The position numbers and the translations under genes were made by a program. A DNA stretch of 64,000 bases from an uncultured Clostridia bacterium (GTDB taxonomy: Bacteria; Bacillota; Clostridia; Oscillospirales; Ruminococcaceae): contig CANQWD010000010.1 in the NCBI GenBank assembly GCA_947627465.1, positions 1 to 64,000 on the forward strand, written 5' to 3'. The notes under the pieces are model-generated. The model saw only the letters and a list, made by a program, of their open reading frames with translations, was not told the origin of the DNA and ran no database searches. Below are positions 51,628 through 60,303 of this stretch, one piece after another. The stretch's first letter is position 1. Every line of letters begins with the position of its first letter.

Positions 51628-51660
51628 TCAACATACTATGCAGTATAATTGTTGAAAGGG
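51628..51660. promoter_or_regulatory. Inverted repeat with internal TATAAT before murA
   Basis: TTTCAACA and TGTTGAAA flank a second inverted pair TACT/AGTA. The TATAAT inside could be a -10 element (no good -35 at 17 bases), making this an operator-like site, or the block may simply form an RNA hairpin before murA. Confidence 0.35.
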
Positions 51661-51667
51661 TGATGAT

Positions 51668-52933
51668 ATGAGCGATCGCCAAAAACTTATCGTAAACGGC
51701 GGCAGACGTTTGGAGGGCGAGCTTCGCGTTCACGGCGCGAAAAACAGCGCTCTGCCGCTGCTTTCCGCGGCTGTGCTGGCGCACGGTGAGACAGTTCTGC
51801 ACAACTGCCCCGCGCTTACCGATGTGGACGTTGCCTGTAGGATTTTAACGCATATCGGCTGCAAATGCCGCCGCAGCGGAGATACCGTCACTGTGGACGC
51901 GACAAATGTTTTCGGCGGAGAGATCCCCGACAACCTTATGCGTGAAATGCGCTCCTCGATAGTATTTCTGGGAGCGATGCTCGGGCGCACGGGGCGCTGC
52001 AAGCTTACATTCCCGGGCGGTTGCGAGTTGGGAGCGCGTCCAATTGACCTGCATCTTTCCGCGCTTCGCCAAATGGGAGCGGAAATTATCGAGCAGCACG
52101 GCTATCTTGACTGCAATGTCGGGAAAGGTTTGCACGGCGCAAAGATAGTGCTGTCGTTCCCGTCCGTGGGGGCTACGGAGAATATTCTTTTAGCCGCCGT
52201 TACCGCCAAGGGCGAGACCGAGATCCACAACGCCGCCCGCGAACCCGAGATCGTCGACCTTGCCGATTTTCTGAGTAAATGCGGCGCGAAGATACGCGGC
52301 GCGGGCGAGAGCGTTATCGCGATAGACGGCGTTGAACGTTTGGAACCTTGCGAGCACAGCGTTATCCCCGACCGAATAGCGGCGGGAACCTATCTTTGCG
52401 CGGCGGCGATGACCCGCGGCGAGATGATTCTCACGCATTGTTGTCCCGAGCATATGACGGGATTTTTGCAGGTCTTGGAAGCTATGGGTATGCGAATTTA
52501 CACTTACGGCGGTGGAAAAATGTACCTCAGCGGCAAAAAAAGCTACAAAGCCCCTCCCACCGTAAGAACGATGCCTTATCCCGGCTTCCCGACGGATATT
52601 CAAGCGCCGTTTACCGCGCTTTGCACTACCGCCGAGGGTACGAGCGTTTTCGTTGAAACGATATTTGAGAACCGCTTCAGACATGTATCGGAGCTGGTGC
52701 GCCTCGGCGCGTCTATAAAAACCGAGGGCAGAGTTTGTGTGGTTCAGGGCGTAAAGCAGCTTTCGGGCGCGAAAGTCTGCGCTGCCGAGCTTCGCGGCGG
52801 CGCGGCTCTTGTCGTTGCTTCTCTCGCGGCGGAGGGTACGAGCGAGATAAGCGGTCTGCAATACATCGACAGAGGTTATGAATGTCTTGAGGGCGCACTG
52901 CGTTCGATAGGCGCGGATATTAAAAGAGTATGA
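51668..52933 (+). CDS. murA: UDP-N-acetylglucosamine 1-carboxyvinyltransferase MurA
   Basis: This enzyme adds enolpyruvate from PEP to UDP-GlcNAc, the first committed step of peptidoglycan synthesis. The 421-residue protein starts LIVNGGRRLEGELRVHGAKN with the conserved Lys22-Asn23-type pair. It has RSSIVFLGAMLGR and PGGCELGARPIDLHL, with the catalytic Cys at ~119, so fosfomycin sensitivity is expected by this criterion. Later it has YPGFPTDIQAPF and ENRFRHVSEL. AAAGGGTGAT precedes ATG. It follows murG by 87 bases. Confidence 0.96.
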   Translation: MSDRQKLIVNGGRRLEGELRVHGAKNSALPLLSAAVLAHGETVLHNCPALTDVDVACRILTHIGCKCRRSGDTVTVDATNVFGGEIPDNLMREMRSSIVFLGAMLGRTGRCKLTFPGGCELGARPIDLHLSALRQMGAEIIEQHGYLDCNVGKGLHGAKIVLSFPSVGATENILLAAVTAKGETEIHNAAREPEIVDLADFLSKCGAKIRGAGESVIAIDGVERLEPCEHSVIPDRIAAGTYLCAAAMTRGEMILTHCCPEHMTGFLQVLEAMGMRIYTYGGGKMYLSGKKSYKAPPTVRTMPYPGFPTDIQAPFTALCTTAEGTSVFVETIFENRFRHVSELVRLGASIKTEGRVCVVQGVKQLSGAKVCAAELRGGAALVVASLAAEGTSEISGLQYIDRGYECLEGALRSIGADIKRV

Positions 52934-52974
52934 CGGCGGAATATGGATTATTCCCAAAAGGATGGTGACGGAAA

Positions 52975-54243
52975 ATGGCACGGAAAAGGAGCGGAGAACA
53001 TTTTAAAAGCTCGCCCGAGGAACTGGGCAATTTAAAAGCAAAAAGCGCTCGCTCTTCTCGGAATACGCGTAAAAAATACGCCCGTTCCGCCGCGGAACAT
53101 GACGCGGGCAAAGAAGCCGAAAAAATTATGCGCAATAAAAGCCGACCGCGAAAGAAAAAGAAATTTCGCGGCGGCAATTATGCGCTTTATTATATTTTGG
53201 CGGCTGTCGTGGCCGTTGTCGTGCTGATAATTCTGTCTAACACCGTGTTTTTCAAGTGCTCTCATATCAACGTTTCGGGAAACGTCAAATACAGAGCCGA
53301 GGAGATAGCCGATAAATCGGGACTTAAGATTGGCGAAAATCTTCTGCGGATGAATACGTCTCAAGCCCGCGATAAGATCATAGAGTCTTTGGTATATGTC
53401 GATGAAGCCGAGGTAAAAAAATCATTTCCCACAAGCGTTGAAATTACCGTGACCGAAGCCGAAAAGGAATACTGTATAAGCGAGGGCGGCGTTACAGCGG
53501 CGATATCGCGCAAGGGCAAGATACTTGAGCACGGCGAAGCGGACGGTCTGCCTATTGTCAAAGGCTATGAAGCGGAAACGATCGAGATCGGCAAGTGGCT
53601 TAAATCAAAATCCGAGGGCAAAACAGAGATCCCCGACATCATATTGAATGCTGCGGACAAGGCGGGTTTGAAGAATATTACCGAGATCGATATTACAGAT
53701 AAGTTCTCAGTGAAAATAACCGTGGAAAACCGCGTTATCCTCCAGCTTGGACCCGCAGAGGAAGTTGAAAGCAAGCTGCTTGTCGCGGTTGAGATAATTA
53801 CAAATCAGATCGGAAAGGATGAGTATGTGACGCTGCTGCTTACAAATCCCGAAAAAGTTCCCGTGCAGAACAACTCCATACCTCACACAAGCAGTCTCGC
53901 TTCAAGTAAGGCGGCTTCGACGGTATCTTCATCTTCCGCGGCGTCCGTGCCGGAATCCGTTGCAGAGCCGCAGGTTGATCCCGATCCCGATCCCGAACCC
54001 GAGCCTGAACCCGATCCCGAGCCCGATCCCGAGCCCGATCCCGAGCCCGATCCCGAGCCTGAACCCGATCCCGAACCCGAACCGGAACCCGATCCCGAAC
54101 CCGATCCCGAACCGGAACCCGATCCCGAACCCGAACCTGACCCCGAGCCTGAACCCGACCCCGAGCCGGAGCCTGACCCCGATCCCGACCCCGAACCGGA
54201 ACCCGATCCCGAACCCGACCCGCAGCCCGCCTCGGAAACTTGA
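52975..54243 (+). CDS. FtsQ/DivIB-family division protein with long Pro/Asp/Glu tail
   Basis: This 422-residue single-pass protein has a basic cytosolic region (residues 1-66, including [10 protein letters not shown]) and a membrane helix (~71-90). A POTRA domain follows (~91-165, [20 protein letters not shown]...), then a beta domain with [20 protein letters not shown]. It binds FtsL/FtsB-type partners at the septum. After a Ser/Ala linker (~310-333) come 42 dipeptides of Asp-Pro or Glu-Pro, a rigid acidic extension outside the cell that is unusual for the family. The gene lies between murA and ftsZ, the normal position. Confidence 0.88.
   Translation: MARKRSGEHFKSSPEELGNLKAKSARSSRNTRKKYARSAAEHDAGKEAEKIMRNKSRPRKKKKFRGGNYALYYILAAVVAVVVLIILSNTVFFKCSHINVSGNVKYRAEEIADKSGLKIGENLLRMNTSQARDKIIESLVYVDEAEVKKSFPTSVEITVTEAEKEYCISEGGVTAAISRKGKILEHGEADGLPIVKGYEAETIEIGKWLKSKSEGKTEIPDIILNAADKAGLKNITEIDITDKFSVKITVENRVILQLGPAEEVESKLLVAVEIITNQIGKDEYVTLLLTNPEKVPVQNNSIPHTSSLASSKAASTVSSSSAASVPESVAEPQVDPDPDPEPEPEPDPEPDPEPDPEPDPEPEPDPEPEPEPDPEPDPEPEPDPEPEPDPEPEPDPEPEPDPDPDPEPEPDPEPDPQPASET
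53977..54228 (+). repeat. Coding GAx-CCx hexamer repeat (42 Asp/Glu-Pro dipeptides)
   Basis: The tract is built from GATCCC, GAACCC, GAGCCC and close variants. It encodes the acidic Pro-rich tail of the FtsQ-like protein and would be prone to length change. The opposite strand reads as a Gly-Ser repeat in one frame, which is a by-product. Confidence 0.9.
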
Positions 54244-54452
54244 TACATTCCGTTAACAAAGCCGTTCCCGAAGCGCTATAAAATAACGCGTTCGCTTGAA
54301 ACATTCAAGCAAATCGACGGAAAAGCCCTCGGTACAGTTTTTATGCGGCGACGTCCTTTGGTATAAGCCCGTTATACCCCGCAAAAAATCCGCTTTGGGC
54401 AAAATCCACGAAAAATGTCGGCTAATATTCTTAAAATTATCGGAAAAAAGAC

Positions 54453-54481
54453 TTGCATTTTGGATTGTGATGTGTTATAAT
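54453..54481 (+). promoter_or_regulatory. Sigma-A-type promoter for ftsZ
   Basis: TTGCAT and a perfect TATAAT are separated by 17 bases, about 50 bases upstream of ftsZ. The preceding 210 bases after ftsQ hold no gene and no clear terminator, so ftsZ may also receive read-through. Confidence 0.7.
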
Positions 54482-54532
54482 TATAAAGTAGTACTGTATG
54501 TATTGACGTAAAAAGTAGGAGGAGAGTATAAT

Positions 54533-55738
54533 ATGGCTTTTGCTATTGACGATATTGATGATGGATTTGATCTGAGCGACGATTTCCAAATGGACACCAA
54601 AATTATGGTGTTCGGCGTGGGCGGCGCGGGCGGAAACGCCGCGGCTCACATGGTGGACAGCGGCGTTCTTGATGTTGAATATGTTATCGCGAACACCGAT
54701 GTTGCCGCTTTGAGAAAAAAAGACGGCAGCAAAATGAAGCGCATCCAGATAGGGCGCAAGACGACGCGCGGTCAAGGCGCGGGTAACGACCCGTCCAGAG
54801 GACAGGCTTCCGCAGAGGAAAACCGCGATGATATCGCCGCGGTTCTCGATGGCGTGTCTATGCTTTTCGTGGCTGCCGGAATGGGCGGCGGCACGGGCAC
54901 GGGCGCGGCTCCCGTTGTGGCGAACATCGCCAAGGAAAAAGGTATTTTGACTGTCGGCGTTGTGACTAAGCCTTTCGATTGGGAGGGCGCGGCAAAGATG
55001 AGAATGGCTATCGGCGGCATTTCCGAGATGAAGAAGTATGTCGACGCGCTTATTATAATCCCCAACGACCGCGTGCGCGAGCTTAAAGGCTCTAAGCCCA
55101 AGGTTTCGCTTAAAGAGGCGTTCGGCGAGGTCGACGATGTTCTTTGCAAAGCGGTAACGGGTATGATAACGCTTTTGCAGGGCGAGGGTTATATCAACGT
55201 CGATTTTGCGGATATCACTATGGCGCTGAAAGAAAGCGGTGTTGCGCATATTGCTATCGGCAAGGGTAAGGGCGACAGCAAGCTCGACGACGCTTTGAAC
55301 GAGGTACTCAACAGCCCGCTGCTTGAAACGTCCATTGACGGCGCTAGACGCGGCTTGTTGAATGTTTCCGTACCCTCTACGTTCCCGCTTGAGGAGTTCG
55401 ACGGACTTTTCAAGGAAGTTTCCGAAAAGTTCAACACAGACGCGAAGTTCAAGCCCGGCGTTGTTTTCGACGACTCTCTCGCGGACGACGAACTTTCGCT
55501 TATCGTTGTGGCTACGGATTTTGCCGAAGAGTCTCAGCCCACGGTACTTACGGGTGTTACATCGCCGAATATACCGGTCGAGGGTCCCACGCCGGAGGAA
55601 ACTCTTGAGTTCGATCCCGCTTCGGAGGTCGACGAAGTTTCTCAGCAGCCGAGCCGTGTGCCGTTTACGAGCGGATTCAGCGATTCGCAGGACATCGACA
55701 CTTTGCTTCGGAAATTCAATCAGGGAAAAGAAAGTTAA
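54533..55738 (+). CDS. ftsZ: Cell-division GTPase FtsZ
   Basis: FtsZ is the tubulin-like GTPase that forms the division ring. The 401-residue protein has MVFGVGGAGGNAAAHM (~residues 25-40), the GTP signature GMGGGTGTGAAP (~117-128), the synergy-loop region INVDFADITMALKESG, and a short acidic linker. The C-terminal peptide DIDTLLRKFNQ normally docks FtsA/SepF/EzrA. Since ftsA is not in the cluster, SepF or another anchor elsewhere is likely. It has its own promoter, an AGGAGGAG site, and a strong terminator directly after it. Confidence 0.97.
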   Translation: MAFAIDDIDDGFDLSDDFQMDTKIMVFGVGGAGGNAAAHMVDSGVLDVEYVIANTDVAALRKKDGSKMKRIQIGRKTTRGQGAGNDPSRGQASAEENRDDIAAVLDGVSMLFVAAGMGGGTGTGAAPVVANIAKEKGILTVGVVTKPFDWEGAAKMRMAIGGISEMKKYVDALIIIPNDRVRELKGSKPKVSLKEAFGEVDDVLCKAVTGMITLLQGEGYINVDFADITMALKESGVAHIAIGKGKGDSKLDDALNEVLNSPLLETSIDGARRGLLNVSVPSTFPLEEFDGLFKEVSEKFNTDAKFKPGVVFDDSLADDELSLIVVATDFAEESQPTVLTGVTSPNIPVEGPTPEETLEFDPASEVDEVSQQPSRVPFTSGFSDSQDIDTLLRKFNQGKES

Positions 55739-55755
55739 TTGTTAATTGTGCGAAT

Positions 55756-55789
55756 ATCTCCCGCGGGAACGCGGGAGATTTTTATTTTT
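55756..55789 (+). terminator. Rho-independent terminator after ftsZ
   Basis: ATCTCCCGCG and CGCGGGAGAT form a 10-bp stem with loop GGAA, followed by TTTTATTTTT. It ends the division cluster. Confidence 0.93.
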
Positions 55790-55853
55790 GGCGGTACAGT
55801 TCGCATATTTCCGTAGATTTTTTTGATTATTTTATGAAATTGACTAAAACCGC

Positions 55854-55882
55854 TTGCATTTTTTCGCGTTTTGTTATACAAT
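55854..55882 (+). promoter_or_regulatory. Sigma-A-type promoter
   Basis: TTGCAT and TACAAT are 17 bases apart, ~60 bases upstream of the membrane-protein gene at 55.94 kb. A further TATAAT five bases downstream is an alternative -10. Confidence 0.55.
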
Positions 55883-55940
55883 ATAATATGTAGTATTGTT
55901 TTTTCAAAGCTTTGATACATATTTAGTAAGAGAGGGATCT

Positions 55941-56816
55941 ATGATGGACAAGCTGGTGGCTTTTTTTAAAAACGTATGGTTCAGACGGGTTATCGCCGTG
56001 ATTGGCTGGGGATATACCGCTTTTATGGCGTGGATCGCGTGGCTGTGCTTCGCTTATTATTTGCAGTTCGATAATCCGACGCCCGCGTTTATTCTTTATC
56101 TTTTTATAAATGTTGCCGCGATGGGGCTGTTTATTTTGTCGCGCAGACAGGTCATCACCCGCGTAAATTCTTTTATTCTGCCGCTGATCGTTTTTTTGGT
56201 GACGTTTTTCGGCTTCGGGAATTGGTATATCGTAATTCCCCCGATCGTCGTTATGTTGGTGCTGTTTTTCGTCAACGCTTCCAATGAAACGCTAAAGACC
56301 GTGCTCGGAACGATGCTTCTGTTGCTGTTCGTTATCGGAATAGCGGGGCAGATAGGCGTTACGAGGTTTATAGGCGACCTTAAGCTGCTGGGTCCCGCTC
56401 TCTCAAAGCGCGATATCAGCTATGAGTCTTTGTCGAAAACGGGCGAATACCGCTTGGTGCGCTATCTTGACAGCTACCCCGACCGCAACACGATGACTTA
56501 TTATGTTGAATATACGGGCGACGACTACAAGCTGCCGCAGGGCACGGCAAAAAAGGTATTTGGGTGCAAGAGTATTCACGTGGCGGCTTACACAAATATC
56601 ACGCAGAATTTCGTAGAGTGGAAAGTTACAAAGAAAAACGGCAAGGAGACCGAGGTCTTGCTGGTCGATAAGAAAAACGAGCAGGAAAATCCGTATCTTG
56701 TAAAGACGACCAAGAGCACGGTGAAGTCAACGTCGGGTTCGGCGGTGCCTTCCTCGAGCAAAGCGGCTTCAAGCGGCGCAAATTCGGTGAATTCTTCCGA
56801 ACCGACCGCGCAATGA
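55941..56816 (+). CDS. Polytopic membrane protein of unknown function
   Basis: The start is ATG 55941 or 55944 after AGAGGGAT; an in-frame start at 55896 overlaps the promoter. The ~291-residue protein has about five membrane helices in its first 150 residues. A ~110-residue extracytoplasmic domain (from SKRDISYESLSKTGEYRLVR) and a Ser/Ala-rich tail follow. I do not recognise the family. The next gene starts 20 bases downstream, so the two are probably one operon. Confidence 0.7.
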   Translation: MMDKLVAFFKNVWFRRVIAVIGWGYTAFMAWIAWLCFAYYLQFDNPTPAFILYLFINVAAMGLFILSRRQVITRVNSFILPLIVFLVTFFGFGNWYIVIPPIVVMLVLFFVNASNETLKTVLGTMLLLLFVIGIAGQIGVTRFIGDLKLLGPALSKRDISYESLSKTGEYRLVRYLDSYPDRNTMTYYVEYTGDDYKLPQGTAKKVFGCKSIHVAAYTNITQNFVEWKVTKKNGKETEVLLVDKKNEQENPYLVKTTKSTVKSTSGSAVPSSSKAASSGANSVNSSEPTAQ

Positions 56817-56836
56817 TTTTGAAAGGGAGTGTTGAT

Positions 56837-59206
56837 ATGGAAAGAACGCTGAAGCTCGTGGGAAAAAATTCCAACGAGATCTTTGTGCTGCGCTATCCTG
56901 CAACGCTGTTGGATTTTTCCGAGTTCGATTTTTCCTATTTCGCAAAGCATTCCATAGATCTGTGCAATGAGTCGCTGAAAACGGGCGCGTTGGATCTGGA
57001 CCGAATGGCGGAGCTTCGCCGCGACATTTGCGGAGCGCACTGCTATATTGAACACAACATAAGAACGACTTACGAAAAAGTGGTTCTCGATTGTTGGATA
57101 GATTACGTATGCAGGAGAGATAATATAGGCGTAAACGCTCTTTGGAACAGATTTATACGCTGCAAAACCGATTTTGAAAAGCTTGTGTTCTCGCGGCTGT
57201 GCGACTTCCGCTACAACCGCGCTATCAACGAATGGCTGAATATAGTGCGCGTTCAAGATTACGCGCGCTGCAAGTCGGATTTCATATTTTCGGGTTCTAT
57301 AAGAAATATCGAGGACGCTGTGGCAAGACGAAATTATTTCGATCTGGCGTTCAGCGTGACGGCGCGCGAAATGGGCTGCCGAATAGAGGATCTGGGCGTT
57401 ACCAAAACGTTCTCCGTGGGCAGAGTGCCGACCGCGCCGTTTTTGTTTCCGACCGTTTCAAAGGATATCGTTCGCAATGTGCTGAGCGATTTCGATTACA
57501 GCGAGGACTATTCGGACGTGGACGATTACAGCGAGATATCCGACCGCATCGCTATGGACGCCTTCGCCAAAATGAAAGCGGGATTGCCGCAGGATCTGTC
57601 AAATTACGGCGTGGTTCGCGGGAAAATGGATACTTACGGCGAAAAGCTGTATATGCCGTGCAGCCTTAAAGCCGCCATAGACCTTGAGATAGACGCGATG
57701 ATCGAAAACGGCGAGTGGCTCGGCAAATGCAAGCGCTGCGGACGTTATTTTCTACGCGACAAGGAGCACCCGCACGAGTACTGTTCGCGGTTTGTGCCGG
57801 GCGGCAAGACCTGTCTTGAGATATGGGAGGACGAGCACCCCAAGCCCACTATCTCCGAATCTTTGGAGAAAAAGTCTAAGGACGTCACCGATAAAATGTA
57901 CGCGCGTGTAGATAAGGATATGAGCGTCAAGGAATACGAAGATTGGCACACTTATATGGAGGCGATGAAGCAAAAGGTCAAGAACGGCGAGATCACTCCC
58001 GAGGAGCTTGAAAGCTTTCTTGACTATTCGCTTGAGGTGGATATCACAAAAAGCACACCGATAGTGGAGGTTCCGAAAAGGGAGCCGGAGCCTGCCGCTT
58101 CTCCGAAAGAGCGCGTGGTCAAACCGTTCGTGCCCGAGAGAATAAGCCGCGCCGAAATTCCGCAGCCGCCCGAGCGCGACCCCGAGGACGAGCGCGTTTT
58201 AAAAGAGGGTTTTTTCACATCGCCGACCAAGGAGCGCCGAAAAGGGGAGAAGCCGCAGATCTCGCATATTATCCGCAACGGTGAGAGCTTGGGTCGCGAG
58301 AGCTACACGCAAAAGCCCGATCCCGCGGGATTTCAGCCGTTCGGGGCGCAGTTCGCGCCGCCGAAAGCTCCCGAAAAAATTGAGCGCGAGCGCACTCCGC
58401 GCGAGGATCTTAAGCGATTGGAAGATCGTCTTGAGGAGGATAAGCGCATAAAGCGCGAAAAGGCGGAGGAGATCGCGCGTCGGCGGGAGCTTGACGAAGA
58501 GGAACTGGCGCGTAAAAACGCTTTTCAAGCATTTGACGAGCAGCCCGCGAAGTTCACCGAGGATATTCACACGAAAGCGGCTCAAACGCAGATCGAGCGG
58601 CAAGCTCCAATAATTCCCGATGAAGAACCGCCGTTCCCGATCTACGACGAAGTTCCCGAGGATATGAAGCCGAACGTGAAACAGCCGCCCAAGCGTTCAC
58701 GCGAGAAAAAACCGCCCGAAATTCAGCCGCCAAAACCCAAGATAATCAAGAAAAACGCCGCCGCAATAAGCGCTTACGGAAAGGCGGCGGGCGCTCCGGT
58801 CGTTACGGCGGCGCAGGCGGATATAGTCATCCCGCGCGACGAGAGCGAGATTGCCGCAAGCGTTGACGGGGAATTGCCCGAGGCAGAGCCGTTTAAGGAT
58901 ATCGGCAGCATTTTCGACGTTTTGGAGCAGTCCGAGAGCGACAACGGCGGGAGAAAGAGCCGCCCCGCGCACCGTGAGCCGCCAAAACGCGTGACCGCCG
59001 AGAACGCGCCCGAGGGCATTTGGACGGAGGACAGGGGGCTTTTTGAGGGTGAAGCCGCCGCACAAGAAAGTGAAAGCGGCGCGCCCGAGCCGTCGGAGCT
59101 GGAAATGCTGAAATCCAAAAAGCATAAATCCAACAAAACACGGCGGCTTTACGATGTTATTATGCGCGAACCCGATGATAATCCAAATTTCAGAAACAAA
59201 AAATAA
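56837..59206 (+). CDS. Large protein with Cys/His zinc-finger-like motif and disordered tail
   Basis: The start is ATG 56837, with AAAGGGAG upstream. The 789-residue protein has an N-terminal ~290-residue helical part. At ~residues 300-330 it has a metal-binding-like motif CKRCGRYFL...EYCSR...KTCLEIW (C-x2-C-x14-C-x9-C), of the kind seen in DUF6076-type phage/plasmid-associated proteins. The remaining ~450 residues are rich in Glu, Lys, Pro and Arg and look disordered, with several RREL/EEE coiled stretches. Function is unknown. It is probably cotranscribed with the membrane-protein gene before it. The DUF6076 assignment is tentative. Confidence 0.65.
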   Translation: MERTLKLVGKNSNEIFVLRYPATLLDFSEFDFSYFAKHSIDLCNESLKTGALDLDRMAELRRDICGAHCYIEHNIRTTYEKVVLDCWIDYVCRRDNIGVNALWNRFIRCKTDFEKLVFSRLCDFRYNRAINEWLNIVRVQDYARCKSDFIFSGSIRNIEDAVARRNYFDLAFSVTAREMGCRIEDLGVTKTFSVGRVPTAPFLFPTVSKDIVRNVLSDFDYSEDYSDVDDYSEISDRIAMDAFAKMKAGLPQDLSNYGVVRGKMDTYGEKLYMPCSLKAAIDLEIDAMIENGEWLGKCKRCGRYFLRDKEHPHEYCSRFVPGGKTCLEIWEDEHPKPTISESLEKKSKDVTDKMYARVDKDMSVKEYEDWHTYMEAMKQKVKNGEITPEELESFLDYSLEVDITKSTPIVEVPKREPEPAASPKERVVKPFVPERISRAEIPQPPERDPEDERVLKEGFFTSPTKERRKGEKPQISHIIRNGESLGRESYTQKPDPAGFQPFGAQFAPPKAPEKIERERTPREDLKRLEDRLEEDKRIKREKAEEIARRRELDEEELARKNAFQAFDEQPAKFTEDIHTKAAQTQIERQAPIIPDEEPPFPIYDEVPEDMKPNVKQPPKRSREKKPPEIQPPKPKIIKKNAAAISAYGKAAGAPVVTAAQADIVIPRDESEIAASVDGELPEAEPFKDIGSIFDVLEQSESDNGGRKSRPAHREPPKRVTAENAPEGIWTEDRGLFEGEAAAQESESGAPEPSELEMLKSKKHKSNKTRRLYDVIMREPDDNPNFRNKK

Positions 59207-59312
59207 AGCAATTTAGCTAAATTATACTTGTTGGTTAAATTCGCATTTTGTTACATCATAAATTACCAAAAATTAAACAAAAAATGCGTAAAAATTTTGG
59301 CTAAATGTTACA

Positions 59313-59341
59313 TTGAATTATCTATTGGAATGGTGTATAAT
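59313..59341 (+). promoter_or_regulatory. Sigma-A-type promoter for the secreted protein
   Basis: TTGAAT and a perfect TATAAT are 17 bases apart, ~70 bases upstream of the secreted-protein gene. The 59207-59409 gap also contains TGTTACAT twice. Confidence 0.65.
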
Positions 59342-59409
59342 ATAAATACAAAACGTATGCGGGTTGTCCGCGCGTTTGAACAAAAAATATTTTTTGGAGG
59401 AAAATTACA

Positions 59410-60114
59410 ATGAGCATGAAGAAAATTTTAGCTGCAGCAGCTGCTTCCGTTGTAGCTGTATCCGCAGTAAGCACACTCGCATTCGCTGACGATTTCACCA
59501 AGACCGATGCAACAGGTTATGTTGATGCATGGACTTGCGTAAACCTCATAGGCGACGCTGTTGCTTATGATGACACTACCGCTAAGGAGAACTTTGGTGT
59601 TGATACCGTAGCTGATCTCGCTAACATCGAGTCCATCACTTTCACATCTACTGCTGATACTGGCGAATGGACAATCGGTTACGATGCTGTTGACGGTTGG
59701 AAGCAGGGCGATAGCGCTGCTATCGGCGGCAAGACCGAAGCAGGCTTCTGCAATGGTGCTGATACCCTTACTATCAGCGACATCAACTGGGCTAAGGGCG
59801 ACGGTATGTGCATCAAGATCTGCTACAACAACGGTGATGATTGCTCCGTTACTTGGACTGTTAAGATGAAGGACGGCGCTGGTACCGATACTCCCGCTGA
59901 TTCTACTGCTGATAACACTACTTCCGGTGCTGACGACGCTAATTCCACTGCTGCTGATTCCACTGCTACCGATTCTACAGCTGCTGATTCCACTGCTGAC
60001 ACCACCACTTCTGATAAGGGCAATGTAAACACCGGCGTTGAGGGTGTTGCTGCTGTTCTCGGTGTAGCTGTTGTAGCTGCAGGCGCTATGGTTGTTGCTA
60101 AGAAGAGAAAGTAA
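59410..60114 (+). CDS. Secreted, probably cell-surface-anchored protein
   Basis: This 234-residue protein has a signal peptide (MSMKKILAAAAASVVAVSAV, cut after AFA at ~27) and a ~125-residue beta-rich domain that I do not recognise. A Ser/Thr/Asp/Ala linker (~150-198) and a C-terminal sorting-like end follow: NVNTG, a Gly/Ala/Val helix and KKRK. The NVNTG resembles NPxTG-type sortase sites with Val for Pro. Codon use is strongly biased to GCT, ACT and GGT, unlike the GCG/GCC-rich neighbours, suggesting very high expression. GGAGG precedes ATG. It is a single-gene unit with a good promoter and terminator. Confidence 0.8.
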   Translation: MSMKKILAAAAASVVAVSAVSTLAFADDFTKTDATGYVDAWTCVNLIGDAVAYDDTTAKENFGVDTVADLANIESITFTSTADTGEWTIGYDAVDGWKQGDSAAIGGKTEAGFCNGADTLTISDINWAKGDGMCIKICYNNGDDCSVTWTVKMKDGAGTDTPADSTADNTTSGADDANSTAADSTATDSTAADSTADTTTSDKGNVNTGVEGVAAVLGVAVVAAGAMVVAKKRK

Positions 60115-60158
60115 TTTCTGCTTCGGCAAACGACTGTAAGGTCAAAAAATGAACATTT

Positions 60159-60188
60159 ACGCGGTTCGTGAAAACGAACCGCGTTTTT
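60159..60188 (+). terminator. Rho-independent terminator after the secreted-protein gene
   Basis: ACGCGGTTCGT and ACGAACCGCGT form an 11-bp perfect stem with loop GAAA, followed by TTTT. Confidence 0.93.
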
Positions 60189-60231
60189 GTTATATGGGAA
60201 GATAGTTTCATTTTCCGTTTTTTACAAAAAA

Positions 60232-60266
60232 ATGCCGCGAAGTAATTTTTTACTGCTTCGCGGCAT
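60232..60266 (-). terminator. Terminator after the AbrB-family gene
   Basis: ATGCCGCGAAG and CTTCGCGGCAT form an 11-bp stem. On the minus strand it is followed by TTTTTTTG. Confidence 0.85.
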
Positions 60267-60303
60267 ATTATTACGACAGGGAAATCAAACTATTTTATGT
60301 AAA

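Noticed and set aside
53883..54248. Minus-strand Gly-Ser repeat protein opposite the ftsQ tail
   Set aside because: It is a by-product of the GAxCCx repeat on the coding strand. It has no ribosome-binding site.
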